Assembly: GCA_012522795.1 (NCBI GenBank)
Contig: JAAYJT010000042.1
Location: forward strand, 56,039-120,038
DNA length: 64,000 nucleotides
Source: Bacteroidales bacterium
GTDB lineage: Bacteria; Bacteroidota; Bacteroidia; Bacteroidales; JAAYJT01
Direction of reading: 5' to 3'
Positions within the stretch are counted from its first letter, which is position 1, and each line of letters opens with the position of its first letter. The position numbers and the translations under genes are program-made. Below, piece by piece: positions 19,241-28,024 of the stretch. The notes beneath the pieces were generated by a model. It searched no databases. It was not told the DNA's origin and was given only the letters and a program-made list of their open reading frames with translations.

Positions 19241-19870
19241 ATGTCAGATCATGTTTTGTTATCAACTGCGTATTTCCCGCCAATTTCCTGGATTGCGGCT
19301 GTATTTCAGGCTACCACAACAACTATTGAAGTTCACGAAACATATGTAAAGCAAACTTACCGAAACCGATGTAATATCCTTGGACCTAACGGGTTGCAGA
19401 TACTTAGTATCCCAGTTAAAAAACCATACGGGCATCATTCAAAAACTCTTGAAATTGAAGTTTCATCACATTACGACTGGAAACGACAACATATGCGCTC
19501 AATTCAAACAGCCTATAACTCGTCCCCGTTTTATCTTTTCTATAAAGAAAGGATAGAAAAAGTTCTGTATGAATCACATGATCTACTTTTAGAACTGAAT
19601 AATGCATTATTAAATTTAATTTCAGAATTGCTTGGCTTTGATCCAAAGGCTTTGTTTACTGATACTTATTACCATAATCCGGATAGTTATACTGATTTAC
19701 GGAATGAAATAAGTCCTGGAAAGCAATTTCATTCAGAAGATTATTTTTCGGTTTATACTCAAGTCTTCAGTCATAAGTATCCTTTTCATCCTGATCTTAG
19801 TATTCTTGATCTGCTTTTTAATGAAGGCCCTGCCAGCCTTGAATATATTATAAAACTAGGCAATATTTAA
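19241..19870 (+). CDS. WbqC family protein
   Basis: Member of the WbqC-like family, associated with O-antigen and surface glycan loci; biochemical role unresolved. The N-terminal LLSTAYFPPISWIAAV and the following VHETYVKQTYRNRCNI...LSIPVKKPYG are the family hallmarks. Length 209 aa is normal. No signal peptide. It is first in a plus-strand run with the OsmC and CoA-binding genes, away from the main glycan cluster at 29,800-41,250. Confidence 0.85.
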   Translation: MSDHVLLSTAYFPPISWIAAVFQATTTTIEVHETYVKQTYRNRCNILGPNGLQILSIPVKKPYGHHSKTLEIEVSSHYDWKRQHMRSIQTAYNSSPFYLFYKERIEKVLYESHDLLLELNNALLNLISELLGFDPKALFTDTYYHNPDSYTDLRNEISPGKQFHSEDYFSVYTQVFSHKYPFHPDLSILDLLFNEGPASLEYIIKLGNI

Positions 19871-19921
19871 TTTAAAATCATTATTTTTGAGCACTAATCA
19901 TTAAAACTATAAATTACTAGT

Positions 19922-20320
19922 ATGAAAATAACTTTTCCCGGAGGCCTTAAAGTGTTGGCTGAGTACAAAGGGTTCAATATTATGACCGATCAACCTGCTT
20001 TTTCAGGCGGTGATGGAAGCGCTCCTGCCCCATTCGATTTCTTTCTTGTTTCGATTGGAACCTGCGTTGGTATATATATTAAATCGTTTTGTGCCCAACG
20101 TAATATTGACACTCAGAACATTGTAATAACCCAGAAAATGGAAACCAATCCACAAACTAGATTGATTGGTAAAATTAGTTTCGATATACATCTTCCTGAA
20201 GGATTTCCGGAGAAATACAGAGATGCGATCATTCATACTGCCAATAATTGTGCTGTAAAGCGTCACATGATAAATGCACCCGAATTTGAGTATAATCTGT
20301 TTATAGGCGATGAAACCTGA
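19922..20320 (+). CDS. OsmC family peroxiredoxin-like protein
   Basis: Thiol-dependent protein of the OsmC/Ohr superfamily, which reduces organic hydroperoxides or binds acyl groups. The two conserved cysteines are C48 (SIGTCVG) and C110 (ANNCAVKRH). Length 132 aa. It is shorter than E. coli OsmC and closer to the YhfA-like branch. The 3' end overlaps the next gene by 11 nt, indicating one transcript. Confidence 0.9.
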   Translation: MKITFPGGLKVLAEYKGFNIMTDQPAFSGGDGSAPAPFDFFLVSIGTCVGIYIKSFCAQRNIDTQNIVITQKMETNPQTRLIGKISFDIHLPEGFPEKYRDAIIHTANNCAVKRHMINAPEFEYNLFIGDET

Positions 20321-20756
20321 AAACCTTCAATCTGTTAATGAGAGTATCAAAGCTTTTCTTAACTACAAAAGAATGGCTGTTGGTGGTGTGTCGAGAAACA
20401 AAAAAAAGTATGGTAATATTGTTTTCAAGAAGCTTTTAAAATATGGTTATCAGGTTTTCCCTGTGAATAAAAATACTGATGAAATTGAAGGTTACAAATG
20501 TTACCGCAGTATTGAGGATTTACCTCAAAACATTGATGCTCTTGTACTTGTAACCCCTCCTGAACAATCATTGGAGTTGATTAAACAGGCAAAAGGTTTG
20601 GGAATAAAAAACTTTTGGCTACAAGAAGGAGCTGAAAATCAGGAGATAATAGATTTTGGCAAAGCAAATGAGTTGAATATTATTACAGGGCATTGTATTA
20701 TGGTACAATTAAAACGGATGAAGAATCTGGACGGGAAGCATCAACTTAATGGCTGA
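20310..20756 (+). CDS. CoA-binding domain protein
   Basis: Rossmann-like protein of the YccU/CoA-binding family (succinyl-CoA synthetase N-domain fold). Visible: MAVGGVSRNKKKYGN, the VFPVNKNTDEIEGYKCYRSIEDLP stretch, LVLVTPPEQSLELI and FWLQEGAEN, with the conserved terminal GHCIM. Length 148 aa. It is coupled to the OsmC gene by an 11-nt overlap. A metabolic role is not assignable. Confidence 0.87.
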   Translation: MKPENLQSVNESIKAFLNYKRMAVGGVSRNKKKYGNIVFKKLLKYGYQVFPVNKNTDEIEGYKCYRSIEDLPQNIDALVLVTPPEQSLELIKQAKGLGIKNFWLQEGAENQEIIDFGKANELNIITGHCIMVQLKRMKNLDGKHQLNG

Positions 20757-20790
20757 GAATATTAATACAAAACATTAAATATTTTATAAT

Positions 20791-21798
20791 ATGGCTGCAA
20801 TGGTATCACTAAACAAAGACCAGTGTTTAAAGGTCGCTAAGCATATTAAAGGAATTAAGATCAGACAATCATTTTACGATCGTGAATTCCTTAACTTTAA
20901 AGCCCCTGAAGAAACCAGGCTTAGAACCTATTTTTATTCTGTTGCCATTTGCCACCAAACCCATAAATTATATAACAGAAAGCTCAATCTTTGGGGATGG
21001 GAATATATTGAACATATGTTTGTTCAACTTGGGAAAAGCAATTCACCATTTTTGCAGCGTGGAATAGTATGTTCAATGTCATTTAGTAATCTGTGTAATC
21101 GTCTGGCTTCATTGTTTTCTGACGATTGCAATCCATTGAATACAACACTTGATCGTATTGGAGAGCGGGCATCTTTTCTTGCCGAAGCTGATTATTTTCT
21201 TGAGAACAAGTATAACGGGAGCATTAAGAACCTTATATTATCATCGAAAAATACATTGATTTCAAAAAACAATAATAGTTTATATGAGCAATTATCAAAT
21301 TTTAAAGCCTATTCCGATCCGTTAAAGAAAAAAAGTACTTTTCTGATAAAATTGTTAGGTGACGCAGGTTTGATAAAAGTAAAAGATCCTGAGAATTTTG
21401 TACCCATCATGGATTATCACATGCAAAGAGTTTTACTCCGGCTTGGATGTGTTGATATTCTAAGTCAAAGACTTGCTAATAATCTTCGCCGGCGTAAACC
21501 AGTGACTACTGATACAAAAGTCAGAACGGCATGTATTAAAGCATTACGAATAATTGCTGCTGAGTCAGGAATGTCAATTGTCAGACTTAATGATTTTTTC
21601 TGGTCATTGGGACGAAGTTGCTGCCATAATGATCTTTTATGTCAGGTTGGGAAATGCGAAAAAGATCCTTGTACATTCAACCAGATAGTGGCTCACGATC
21701 CACATGATATATGCGCTTTGGATGCGGTGTGTATTGGAAAAGAAAATGAAAAGTACAGGCAACTATGGCAACCAATTGTTGAAACTCATTATTATTGA
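20791..21798 (+). CDS. uncharacterised protein with EndoIII-like Fe-S signature
   Basis: I do not recognise this 335-aa protein as a named family. The C-terminal half resembles the HhH-GPD/endonuclease III layout: PIMDYHMQRVLLRLG (D208) aligns with the PvDtHv.RV..R pattern that carries the catalytic Asp, and SLGRSCCHNDLLCQVGKCEKDPC gives C277-x6-C284-x4-C289-x4-C294, close to the C-x6-C-x2-C-x5-C iron-sulphur loop of EndoIII. The N-terminal half has ICHQTH and LNLWGWEYIE motifs of unknown meaning. No signal peptide. It follows the CoA-binding gene by 34 nt. A DNA or nucleoside glycosylase role is inference. Confidence 0.75.
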   Translation: MAAMVSLNKDQCLKVAKHIKGIKIRQSFYDREFLNFKAPEETRLRTYFYSVAICHQTHKLYNRKLNLWGWEYIEHMFVQLGKSNSPFLQRGIVCSMSFSNLCNRLASLFSDDCNPLNTTLDRIGERASFLAEADYFLENKYNGSIKNLILSSKNTLISKNNNSLYEQLSNFKAYSDPLKKKSTFLIKLLGDAGLIKVKDPENFVPIMDYHMQRVLLRLGCVDILSQRLANNLRRRKPVTTDTKVRTACIKALRIIAAESGMSIVRLNDFFWSLGRSCCHNDLLCQVGKCEKDPCTFNQIVAHDPHDICALDAVCIGKENEKYRQLWQPIVETHYY

Positions 21799-21813
21799 TC
21801 ACCGCTTATATTG

Positions 21814-21844
21814 TTTAAGCAAACCTTCAGGTAGACTGCTTAAA
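21814..21844. terminator. hairpin between convergent genes
   Basis: Perfect 8-bp inverted repeat TTTAAGCA/TGCTTAAA with a 15-nt loop in the 57-nt gap between two convergent genes. There is no T-run on either side, so it is a weak bidirectional terminator candidate. Confidence 0.4.
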
Positions 21845-21855
21845 AGTTTACTAAC

Positions 21856-22725
21856 TCAATCTTTTACTTGTTTCAACAACTCAATACATACTTTCAGGCT
21901 ATCATACCACCATGGGATTTCCAGATTATAATCTCTTTTTATTGCTGATTTATCCATCACACTGTAATGTGGACGTGCAGCAGCAGTGGGAAAATCAGAT
22001 GTTTTAACAGGAAAGACTTTGCAGTTTAAACCGGCAATTTTAACAATAGCATTGGCGAAATCATACCATGAACATATGCCTTCATTGGAATAATGGTATA
22101 TTTTAGTTCCAGTAACAGAATCAGATTCAATGATTTGTAAGATAGTTTTTGCAAGATCTGTAGCATAAGTTGGAGAACCTGCCTGGTCAGAAACAACTTT
22201 CAGCTCCTGTTTTTCTTCGGCAAGTCGTAAAATTGTCTTCACAAAATTGTGCCCATAAATTGAATACATCCATGATGTTCTGATGATCAATGCATTGGCT
22301 TTTGATTTCAGGATTGCCTGTTCACCCTCAAATTTTGATTTTCCATAAACTGAAGTAGCATTTGCGGGATCAGAATCAACATAAGGCTTGTAGCTTTTGC
22401 CATCAAAAACATAATCCGTTGAAATATGCACCAGAGTGTATCCATATTCCACAGCGCATTCAGCCAGTAGTGCCGGTGCAAAAGCATTGATTAGAAAAGC
22501 CTTTTCTGGCTCAGATTCAGCTTTGTCAACTGCTGTATAAGCAGCACAGTTTATCAGAAAGTCAATGTGTTTGTTCTTAAAAAAGTCTTTTAAATCATCA
22601 GCATTACTAATATCCAACTCATTTAGATCAGTGAAAATGAATTCCATATTGGCAAAAGAGCCGGCAAGATGCTTAATCTCATTGCCAAGCTGGCCGTTGC
22701 TGCCAGTTACCAGGATCTGCTTCAT
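21856..22725 (-). CDS. rfbD: dTDP-4-dehydrorhamnose reductase
   Basis: Extended SDR enzyme for the last step of dTDP-L-rhamnose synthesis. The N-terminal GSNGQLGNEIK is the NAD(P)-binding motif, FINCAAYTAVDKAE and STDYVFDG are RfbD hallmarks, and the catalytic Tyr-Lys pair is in SVYGKSKFEGE. Length 289 aa. It ends a minus-strand nucleotide-sugar run, 4 nt after the UDP-xylose synthase gene. rfbA, rfbB and rfbC are not in the window, so rhamnose synthesis needs genes elsewhere. Confidence 0.94.
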   Translation of the reverse strand: MKQILVTGSNGQLGNEIKHLAGSFANMEFIFTDLNELDISNADDLKDFFKNKHIDFLINCAAYTAVDKAESEPEKAFLINAFAPALLAECAVEYGYTLVHISTDYVFDGKSYKPYVDSDPANATSVYGKSKFEGEQAILKSKANALIIRTSWMYSIYGHNFVKTILRLAEEKQELKVVSDQAGSPTYATDLAKTILQIIESDSVTGTKIYHYSNEGICSWYDFANAIVKIAGLNCKVFPVKTSDFPTAAARPHYSVMDKSAIKRDYNLEIPWWYDSLKVCIELLKQVKD

Positions 22726-22729
22726 AGCT

Positions 22730-23671
22730 TCAGAGTTGTAATGTTTCTTTAAAGTACGCTATTGTTTTTAGCAAACCATCTTCAAGATTGTGATCCGGTT
22801 CCCAGTTCAAAATGGCTTTAGCCTTGCTTATATCAGGCTGGCGCTGCATAGGATCGTCAGCCGGTAGGGGCATATATTTAATTTGTGATTTTGAATCTGA
22901 TAAACTTATTATTTTGCGCGCAAGCTCAAGAATGGTGAATTCTCCCGGATTACCAAGATTTATAGGACCTGTTATTTTATCATCGGTGTTCATCATTCTT
23001 ATCATTCCATCAATCAGATCATCAACATAGCAGAAGCTTCGGGTTTGGAGGCCATTACCGTAAATGGTGATATCCTTATTCTGAAGTGCCTGAACAATGA
23101 AATTTGATACTACCCTCCCATCGTTTGGGTGCATTCTTGGTCCATAAGTATTAAAAATTCTGACAATCTTTATTTTAACACCATTTTGCCTGTGATAATT
23201 AACAAACAGGGTTTCGGCAGCTCTTTTCCCTTCATCATAACAAGCCCTCTCTCCTATCGGATTAACATGTCCCCAATACTCTTCAGGCTGAGGATGTACT
23301 TCAGGATCGCCATAAACTTCACTTGTAGATGCTTGTAAAATTCTTGCTTTTACTCGTTTAGCCAGACCAAGCATATTTATTGCACCCATCACCGAAGTTT
23401 TCATAGTTTTTATGGGATTATACTGATAATGGATTGGAGAAGCCGGACAAGCCAGATTATAAATTTCATCAACTTCAACGAAGTATGGCATAGTTACATC
23501 ATGTCGGACCAATTCAAAATAAGGGTGATTTAACAAATGAACCACATTTTGTTTTTGCCCGGTGAAATAATTATCAAGGCAAACCACATCATTGCCTTCA
23601 TTAAGTAATCTTTCACAAAGATACGATCCCAGAAAGCCAGCACCACCCGTAACTAAAATTCGTTTTCTCAT
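22730..23671 (-). CDS. UDP-glucuronate decarboxylase (UDP-xylose synthase)
   Basis: Extended SDR that converts UDP-glucuronate to UDP-xylose. Rossmann motif [10 protein letters not shown] near residue 9, the long [17 protein letters not shown] stretch typical of UXS, the catalytic Y145-x3-K149 (YDEGK) and [10 protein letters not shown] with DGRVVSNF. Length 313 aa. Its substrate is the product of Ugd encoded immediately upstream (17-nt gap), so the two make a short pathway from UDP-glucose to UDP-xylose. Confidence 0.93.
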   Translation of the reverse strand: MRKRILVTGGAGFLGSYLCERLLNEGNDVVCLDNYFTGQKQNVVHLLNHPYFELVRHDVTMPYFVEVDEIYNLACPASPIHYQYNPIKTMKTSVMGAINMLGLAKRVKARILQASTSEVYGDPEVHPQPEEYWGHVNPIGERACYDEGKRAAETLFVNYHRQNGVKIKIVRIFNTYGPRMHPNDGRVVSNFIVQALQNKDITIYGNGLQTRSFCYVDDLIDGMIRMMNTDDKITGPINLGNPGEFTILELARKIISLSDSKSQIKYMPLPADDPMQRQPDISKAKAILNWEPDHNLEDGLLKTIAYFKETLQL

Positions 23672-23688
23672 GCGTTGAAAATTAAGTC

Positions 23689-25017
23689 TTATTCATTGGT
23701 ATTTAAACCTATGCAATAATAATCAAAACCTGCTTCTTTAGCCTCATGCATATCATAAATATTTCTGCCATCGAATATAACATGATTTGCCATAAGCTTA
23801 TTCATGACTTTATAATTCGTGAATCTGAACTCAATCCATTCAGTAACAAGCATTAAAGCATCTGCATCAATCAAAGCATCGTATGGATCCTTACTGTATT
23901 TAATTTTATCGCCTAAGCGACGATAAGCCTCTTCCATAGCTGCAGGATCATAAGCCTGTACACTGCAACCGGCTTTTATTAATTTGTCAATAAGTACAAG
24001 AGCCGGAGCTTCACGCATGTCATCTGTTTGTGGTTTAAACGACAAACCCCATAAAGCAACAGTTTTGCCTTTTATATCGCCTTTGAAATAATCCTGGAAT
24101 TTACGAAAGAGTATTGCTTTCTGCTCCTCATTCACATCTTCGGCTGCTTTAATTATCCGCAATTTGTAATTATTTTCTTCTCCGGTTTTAATCAATGCTT
24201 TTACATCTTTTGGGAAACAAGAGCCACCGTATCCTATGCCGGAATAAAGGAATTTTTGCCCTATACGTGTATCACTTCCTATTCCTCTTCGAACCATATT
24301 TATATTTGCTCCAACCAGCTCACAGAGGTTTGCAATATCGTTCATGAAGCTAATACGTGTTGCGAGCATAGCATTAGCAGCATATTTGGTCATTTCTGCC
24401 GAAGGAACATCCATGAAAATAACAGGATGATTATTTAGTGTGAAAGGACGGTAAAGCCTTGACATTACTTCTTTTGCATTATCCGACTCCACACCGATGA
24501 CAATGCGATCGGGTTTCATAAAATCGTCAATTGCAGCACCTTCTTTTAAAAATTCGGGATTTGAAACCACATCGAAAGTTAATTTCTCACCACGTTTATC
24601 AAGTTCTTCCTGGATTGTTTTTCTAACTTTTTTAGCTGTACCCACCGGCACGGTGCTTTTAGTAACAACAATAAGATACTTATTCATATATTTTCCCACA
24701 GTTCGGGCAACTTCAAGAACATACTGCAAATCAGCACTTCCGTCTTCATCCGGAGGGGTTCCTACTGCCGAAAAAATTATGTCAGCATCATTAACACAAG
24801 ATGATAAATCAGTAGTGAAAGTAAGTCTATCACGTTTAATATTGTTTTTCAACAAATCATCAAGTCCGGGTTCATAAATAGGTGAAATACCGTTCCTTAA
24901 CTTTTCTATTTTTTCTTTATCAATATCAACACAAATAACTTCAATACCAAGTTCGGCAAAACAAGCTCCTGTAACAAGGCCTACATAACCTGAGCCGACA
25001 ATTATAATTTTCATCAT
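23689..25017 (-). CDS. ugd: UDP-glucose 6-dehydrogenase
   Basis: Oxidises UDP-glucose to UDP-glucuronate with two NAD+. N-terminal [17 protein letters not shown], central [14 protein letters not shown], and the catalytic cysteine in [10 protein letters not shown] (about 259-268) are all present; the C-terminal half has the substrate-binding [16 protein letters not shown]. Length 442 aa. Two consecutive ATG codons start the gene. It lies 56 nt after nrnA and feeds the UDP-xylose synthase downstream. Confidence 0.96.
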   Translation of the reverse strand: MMKIIIVGSGYVGLVTGACFAELGIEVICVDIDKEKIEKLRNGISPIYEPGLDDLLKNNIKRDRLTFTTDLSSCVNDADIIFSAVGTPPDEDGSADLQYVLEVARTVGKYMNKYLIVVTKSTVPVGTAKKVRKTIQEELDKRGEKLTFDVVSNPEFLKEGAAIDDFMKPDRIVIGVESDNAKEVMSRLYRPFTLNNHPVIFMDVPSAEMTKYAANAMLATRISFMNDIANLCELVGANINMVRRGIGSDTRIGQKFLYSGIGYGGSCFPKDVKALIKTGEENNYKLRIIKAAEDVNEEQKAILFRKFQDYFKGDIKGKTVALWGLSFKPQTDDMREAPALVLIDKLIKAGCSVQAYDPAAMEEAYRRLGDKIKYSKDPYDALIDADALMLVTEWIEFRFTNYKVMNKLMANHVIFDGRNIYDMHEAKEAGFDYYCIGLNTNE

Positions 25018-25073
25018 GTCAAGTAATTTTAAATAAAGTAAATAGGTCTTTTAACTTAAATAATAGTTTAATT

Positions 25074-26126
25074 TCATAGTTTGTGTTCGGCAACCAGATT
25101 TTGCAACTCTTCTTTATAATCTTGCAGCAATTCTACAAAATCAGTAATAGTTTCATCAAGTGATCTTTCAGAATCAGCTCCTGCTGCATTTTTATGCCCG
25201 CCACCTTCGTAATGCGTACGAGCAAATTCATTAACAGAGAATTCACCTTTTGACCTGAAAGAAATCCGTACAATATCTTCCTTTTCAATAAAGAGAGCAG
25301 CAAAAACTATATTCTCAATTGAAAGAGCGTAATTTACAATGCCTTCAGTATCGCCAGGCTGGAACTGAAATTGATCCAGTTCGTGCTTTGCCAAAGAAAT
25401 ATATGCTGTAGCAAAATCTTTCAGTACCACCAGCTTCTCACTCAAACAAAATCCAAGTAGTCTTAAACGGTTTTCTGAATAAGTATCGTAAACCAGTTGA
25501 TGGATTTTTTCAACATTTATCCCTTTTTTTATCAAACCGGCAATAATACTGAACGTAGCAGAATAATTGCATGAAAAACTAAAAGAACCCGTATCGGTCA
25601 TTATACCGACATATAAGGATTCTGCAATATTCTTGTTGATAATATCTTCATTTTCAAGAGCAACTATCAATTCATAAACCAGTTCGGCAGTTGATGAAAC
25701 CTCAATTCGTGAATGTATAAGATCAAAGCTATTCGAAGGACTTAAATGATGATCGATCAGCACTTTAAAGGCTTTTGAATTATGAAGCTGATCCTCAAAA
25801 AGTTTTGTCCTTTTAAAATCATTATAATCGACGCTAAAAATCAAATCGGCTGACTCAATTAATTTATCTGCCTTTCCCGGATGGTCTTCATAAATAATAA
25901 TCTTGTCTGCACCTTCGAGCCAAAGCAAAAAATCAGGTATAACATTGGGTATTAATACTTTTGTCTTTTTACCAGCTGTTTTCAGATAATGATAAAGTGC
26001 CAGACAAGAACCAACAGCATCACCATCAGGATTGTAATGTGATGTAATTAAGATAGACTGCGATCGTTTAATTTTTTCAGCGAGGACAGAAGCCTTTGTT
26101 TCATCAAATTGATTGGGTAGTTGCAT
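25074..26126 (-). CDS. nrnA: DHH-family oligoribonuclease/PAP phosphatase NrnA
   Basis: Manganese-dependent DHH/DHHA1 phosphoesterase that degrades nanoRNAs and often dephosphorylates pAp. Metal ligands are in NPDGDAVGS (32-40), SVDYND near 98 and DHH (125-127); the C-terminal DHHA1 domain has the GGGHKNAAGA substrate motif. Length 350 aa. It is the first gene of the minus-strand run leading into ugd-UXS-rfbD, and is divergent from ndk. Confidence 0.92.
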   Translation of the reverse strand: MQLPNQFDETKASVLAEKIKRSQSILITSHYNPDGDAVGSCLALYHYLKTAGKKTKVLIPNVIPDFLLWLEGADKIIIYEDHPGKADKLIESADLIFSVDYNDFKRTKLFEDQLHNSKAFKVLIDHHLSPSNSFDLIHSRIEVSSTAELVYELIVALENEDIINKNIAESLYVGIMTDTGSFSFSCNYSATFSIIAGLIKKGINVEKIHQLVYDTYSENRLRLLGFCLSEKLVVLKDFATAYISLAKHELDQFQFQPGDTEGIVNYALSIENIVFAALFIEKEDIVRISFRSKGEFSVNEFARTHYEGGGHKNAAGADSERSLDETITDFVELLQDYKEELQNLVAEHKL

Positions 26127-26171
26127 AAGAAAGCATTAGTCAGAGAATATAACGGAACAAATAAAATCTAT

Positions 26172-26208
26172 TATGTTTGCAACGTTTTATACCAGATTTG
26201 CAAAGTTA
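26172..26208. promoter_or_regulatory. face-to-face promoters of ndk and nrnA
   Basis: A plus-strand -7 box TATGTTTG (26172-26179) for ndk and a minus-strand TAACTTTG (26201-26208) for nrnA lie 21 nt apart in the 132-nt divergent gap, each with a leader of about 70-80 nt. The predicted 5' ends would overlap slightly, so the two could interfere. -33 elements are not clear. Confidence 0.35.
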
Positions 26209-26258
26209 TTCTAATTTTCTGAAACAATATATTTTATTTCTTTAAATCTTATAATATA

Positions 26259-26678
26259 ATGGCTGGCAACAAAACATTTACAATGATAAAACCCAGTGCT
26301 GTTGAAGCACAATACACTGGTAAAATTATTTCCATAATTCTTGAGAATGGCTTTAAGATCAGGGCGTTAAAGCTAATTCACCTTTCTTCAGAACTTGCTT
26401 CTGGTTTTTATGCCGAACACAAAGGGAAACCATTTTTTGATTCTTTAGTGGAGTTTATGTCTTCCGGACCAATTGTTGCTGCAATTCTTGAAAAAGAAAA
26501 TGCTGTTGAAGAATATCGGGCATTAATTGGTCCTACTAACCCTGCGCAGGCTCCTGAAGGAAGTATCAGGAAATTATTTGGCAAATCGGTTCAGGAAAAT
26601 GCAGTTCATGGTTCCGATAGTGATGCAAGCGCTGATCGTGAATGTAATTATTTTTTCTCGGCTCTTGAAAGGTATTGA
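26259..26678 (+). CDS. ndk: nucleoside diphosphate kinase
   Basis: Moves the terminal phosphate between nucleoside tri- and diphosphates through a phospho-histidine. Start KTFTMIKPSAVE, substrate contact stretch GPTNPAQAPEGSIRK, and active-site H117 in NAVHGSDSDASADRE. Length 139 aa is standard. Monocistronic on the plus strand, divergent from nrnA. Confidence 0.97.
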   Translation: MAGNKTFTMIKPSAVEAQYTGKIISIILENGFKIRALKLIHLSSELASGFYAEHKGKPFFDSLVEFMSSGPIVAAILEKENAVEEYRALIGPTNPAQAPEGSIRKLFGKSVQENAVHGSDSDASADRECNYFFSALERY

Positions 26679-26744
26679 TGTGATCAAGATAGAAACTTTT
26701 TAAGTTTCAAAGCACTGAATATCTGAACCTTAGTCATCCAACTG

Positions 26745-27242
26745 TCAAATATCAGTGAAAGCCTCAAAAGTGTTATCATTATATAGAATGATGACTTTAA
26801 CTACTTTTTTTCCTGATTTAGAAGATGGTTCTTCTTTAGCTGGAATTTCTTTCGGTTTTTCTTTGCTTTCAATTCTGTCGGTTTTCTGTCTGGTATCAAC
26901 AGACTTTGAAGCCAGAGTTTTTGTGGAAAAACTTTTTTGTTCCTCCGTATCTTTAAATAAATGAGCAAGTTTTGGCGCTTCTCTGGATTTAGTTGTAATA
27001 TTATTATTGGTAACATTATCCAGCATTTCTCCTTCTCTCCAGATATTCCCTGAGCCTGATAATATCCAGTCAGGATTTAAAGCAGGATATTTAGCAAGGA
27101 TTTTCTGAACAAAATCAAGACTTGGATTATTTCTTCCAGAAAGTATATGTGAAACACTTGCTCTTTTCACACCTATTGTATCAGCAAAAACTGATGGGCT
27201 GAGATTTAGTTCTGCCATTATTTGTTTAATCCTGTTATTCAC
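26745..27242 (-). CDS. XRE-family helix-turn-helix regulator
   Basis: DNA-binding protein of 165 aa. An XRE HTH occupies 1-60 (FADTIGVKRASVSHILSGRNNPSLDFVQKILAKYP), followed by the NPDWILSGSGNIW motif common in Bacteroidota regulators of this class, then a low-complexity Lys/Glu/Ser linker (about 85-145) and a short C-terminal beta segment (KVVKVIILYNDNTFEAF). No S24 peptidase or cofactor domain. It is divergent from the MBL-hydrolase gene across a 782-nt region with repeats and a palindrome that may be its operators. Confidence 0.85.
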   Translation of the reverse strand: MNNRIKQIMAELNLSPSVFADTIGVKRASVSHILSGRNNPSLDFVQKILAKYPALNPDWILSGSGNIWREGEMLDNVTNNNITTKSREAPKLAHLFKDTEEQKSFSTKTLASKSVDTRQKTDRIESKEKPKEIPAKEEPSSKSGKKVVKVIILYNDNTFEAFTDI

Positions 27243-27274
27243 AATGTTAACTTTTTAAATAATCAATGAGTTCA

Positions 27275-27282
27275 CAAAAGTA
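27275..27282 (-). promoter_or_regulatory. -7 box of the XRE regulator gene
   Basis: Minus-strand TACTTTTG ends 32 nt before the XRE start codon. The TTACA-AA-TGTAA palindrome lies about 35 nt further upstream. No good -33 TTG. Confidence 0.4.
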
Positions 27283-27316
27283 AAAAATAATTCAGAACTT
27301 AAGAATATTTTATAGT

Positions 27317-27328
27317 TTACAAATGTAA
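27317..27328. promoter_or_regulatory. operator-like palindrome near the XRE gene
   Basis: TTACA-AA-TGTAA: perfect 5-bp arms with a 2-nt spacer, about 40-50 nt upstream of the predicted XRE transcription start. Candidate self-regulatory site; the same arm recurs as ttacaaatgt near 27671. Confidence 0.35.
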
Positions 27329-27540
27329 CATTCTTTATTTGGATTAATAATTCGGACCGTAAATTGCTGATTCATATTATATCATTGATTATCAATTATT
27401 AGTAAATTCTTTCTTATGAATACAAAGTAATCATATATCCTTTCTTAACTTTAAATGAATGCTTTCACTAAACTAATATAAAAATCTGAGAATCTGTATA
27501 TTAAGTTTATGTAATAATTAATTCGTTAATTAAAAAATAA

Positions 27541-27560
27541 TAATTAACATATGTATATTG
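27541..27560 (+). repeat. 20-bp direct repeat, copy 1
   Basis: taattaacatatgtatattg, identical to the copy at 27699-27718. It contains CATATG and an ATATGTATAT near-palindrome. Confidence 0.7.
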
Positions 27561-27698
27561 AGGTAGCTTATTGATCTTGAGAATAAAAAGTGGCAAAAAA
27601 GTTTATAAACTAACCTTATGCGTTAATATACATTGATATAGTGTTCAATTATTATGTTTACAATTGTGTTTTACAAATGTTATTAATGCAAACTGTTT

Positions 27699-27718
27699 TA
27701 ATTAACATATGTATATTG
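27699..27718 (+). repeat. 20-bp direct repeat, copy 2
   Basis: Exact copy of 27541-27560, 158 bp downstream (close to 15 helical turns). Its last three bases are the TTG of the predicted -33 element of the MBL-hydrolase promoter, so a bound protein would cover that promoter. Confidence 0.7.
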
Positions 27719-27743
27719 GAAAACTGGATTGCCTTTATATTTG
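27716..27743 (+). promoter_or_regulatory. promoter upstream of the MBL hydrolase
   Basis: TTG at 27716-27718, 17-nt spacer, TATATTTG at 27736-27743. The leader to the ATG at 28025 would be about 275 nt, unusually long. The spacer is 2 nt short of ideal. Confidence 0.45.
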
Positions 27744-28024
27744 TAAATTAAAATTCAAAATTCGAGTTCTTATAATTTCATTTATAATGCTGGCTTAAAC
27801 AATTTCAAGTGTAAAAACATTTTATGCCAAAATCACTACTGCCCTATTTCAAATACAGAATAGGAAGTTAAATATGTTTTATTTTCGTTATGAACCAGAT
27901 TTCGTGAAACAAAATGAAATCAGGACTTATTGAAATCTGATTTGAATACTTGATAAGACCATTTAAATAAATGACTAATTTTGTTGAACCTTTAAATATT
28001 GTAAAAAGAAAAATACCAACTACC

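Larger units (their letters stand above)
27243..28024. other. long AT-rich intergenic region with repeats
   Basis: There is no gene in these 782 bases between the XRE regulator and the MBL hydrolase. It holds a promoter for each flanking gene, a TTACA-AA-TGTAA palindrome (27317-27328), a perfect 10-bp palindrome gtttataaac (27601-27610), and two exact 20-bp direct repeats 158 bp apart (27541-27560 and 27699-27718). Base composition is very AT-rich. Confidence 0.8.

Noticed and set aside
26693..26709. GAAACT/AGTTTC hairpin after ndk considered as a terminator
   Set aside because: Only 6 bp, AT-rich, and not followed by a T-run.
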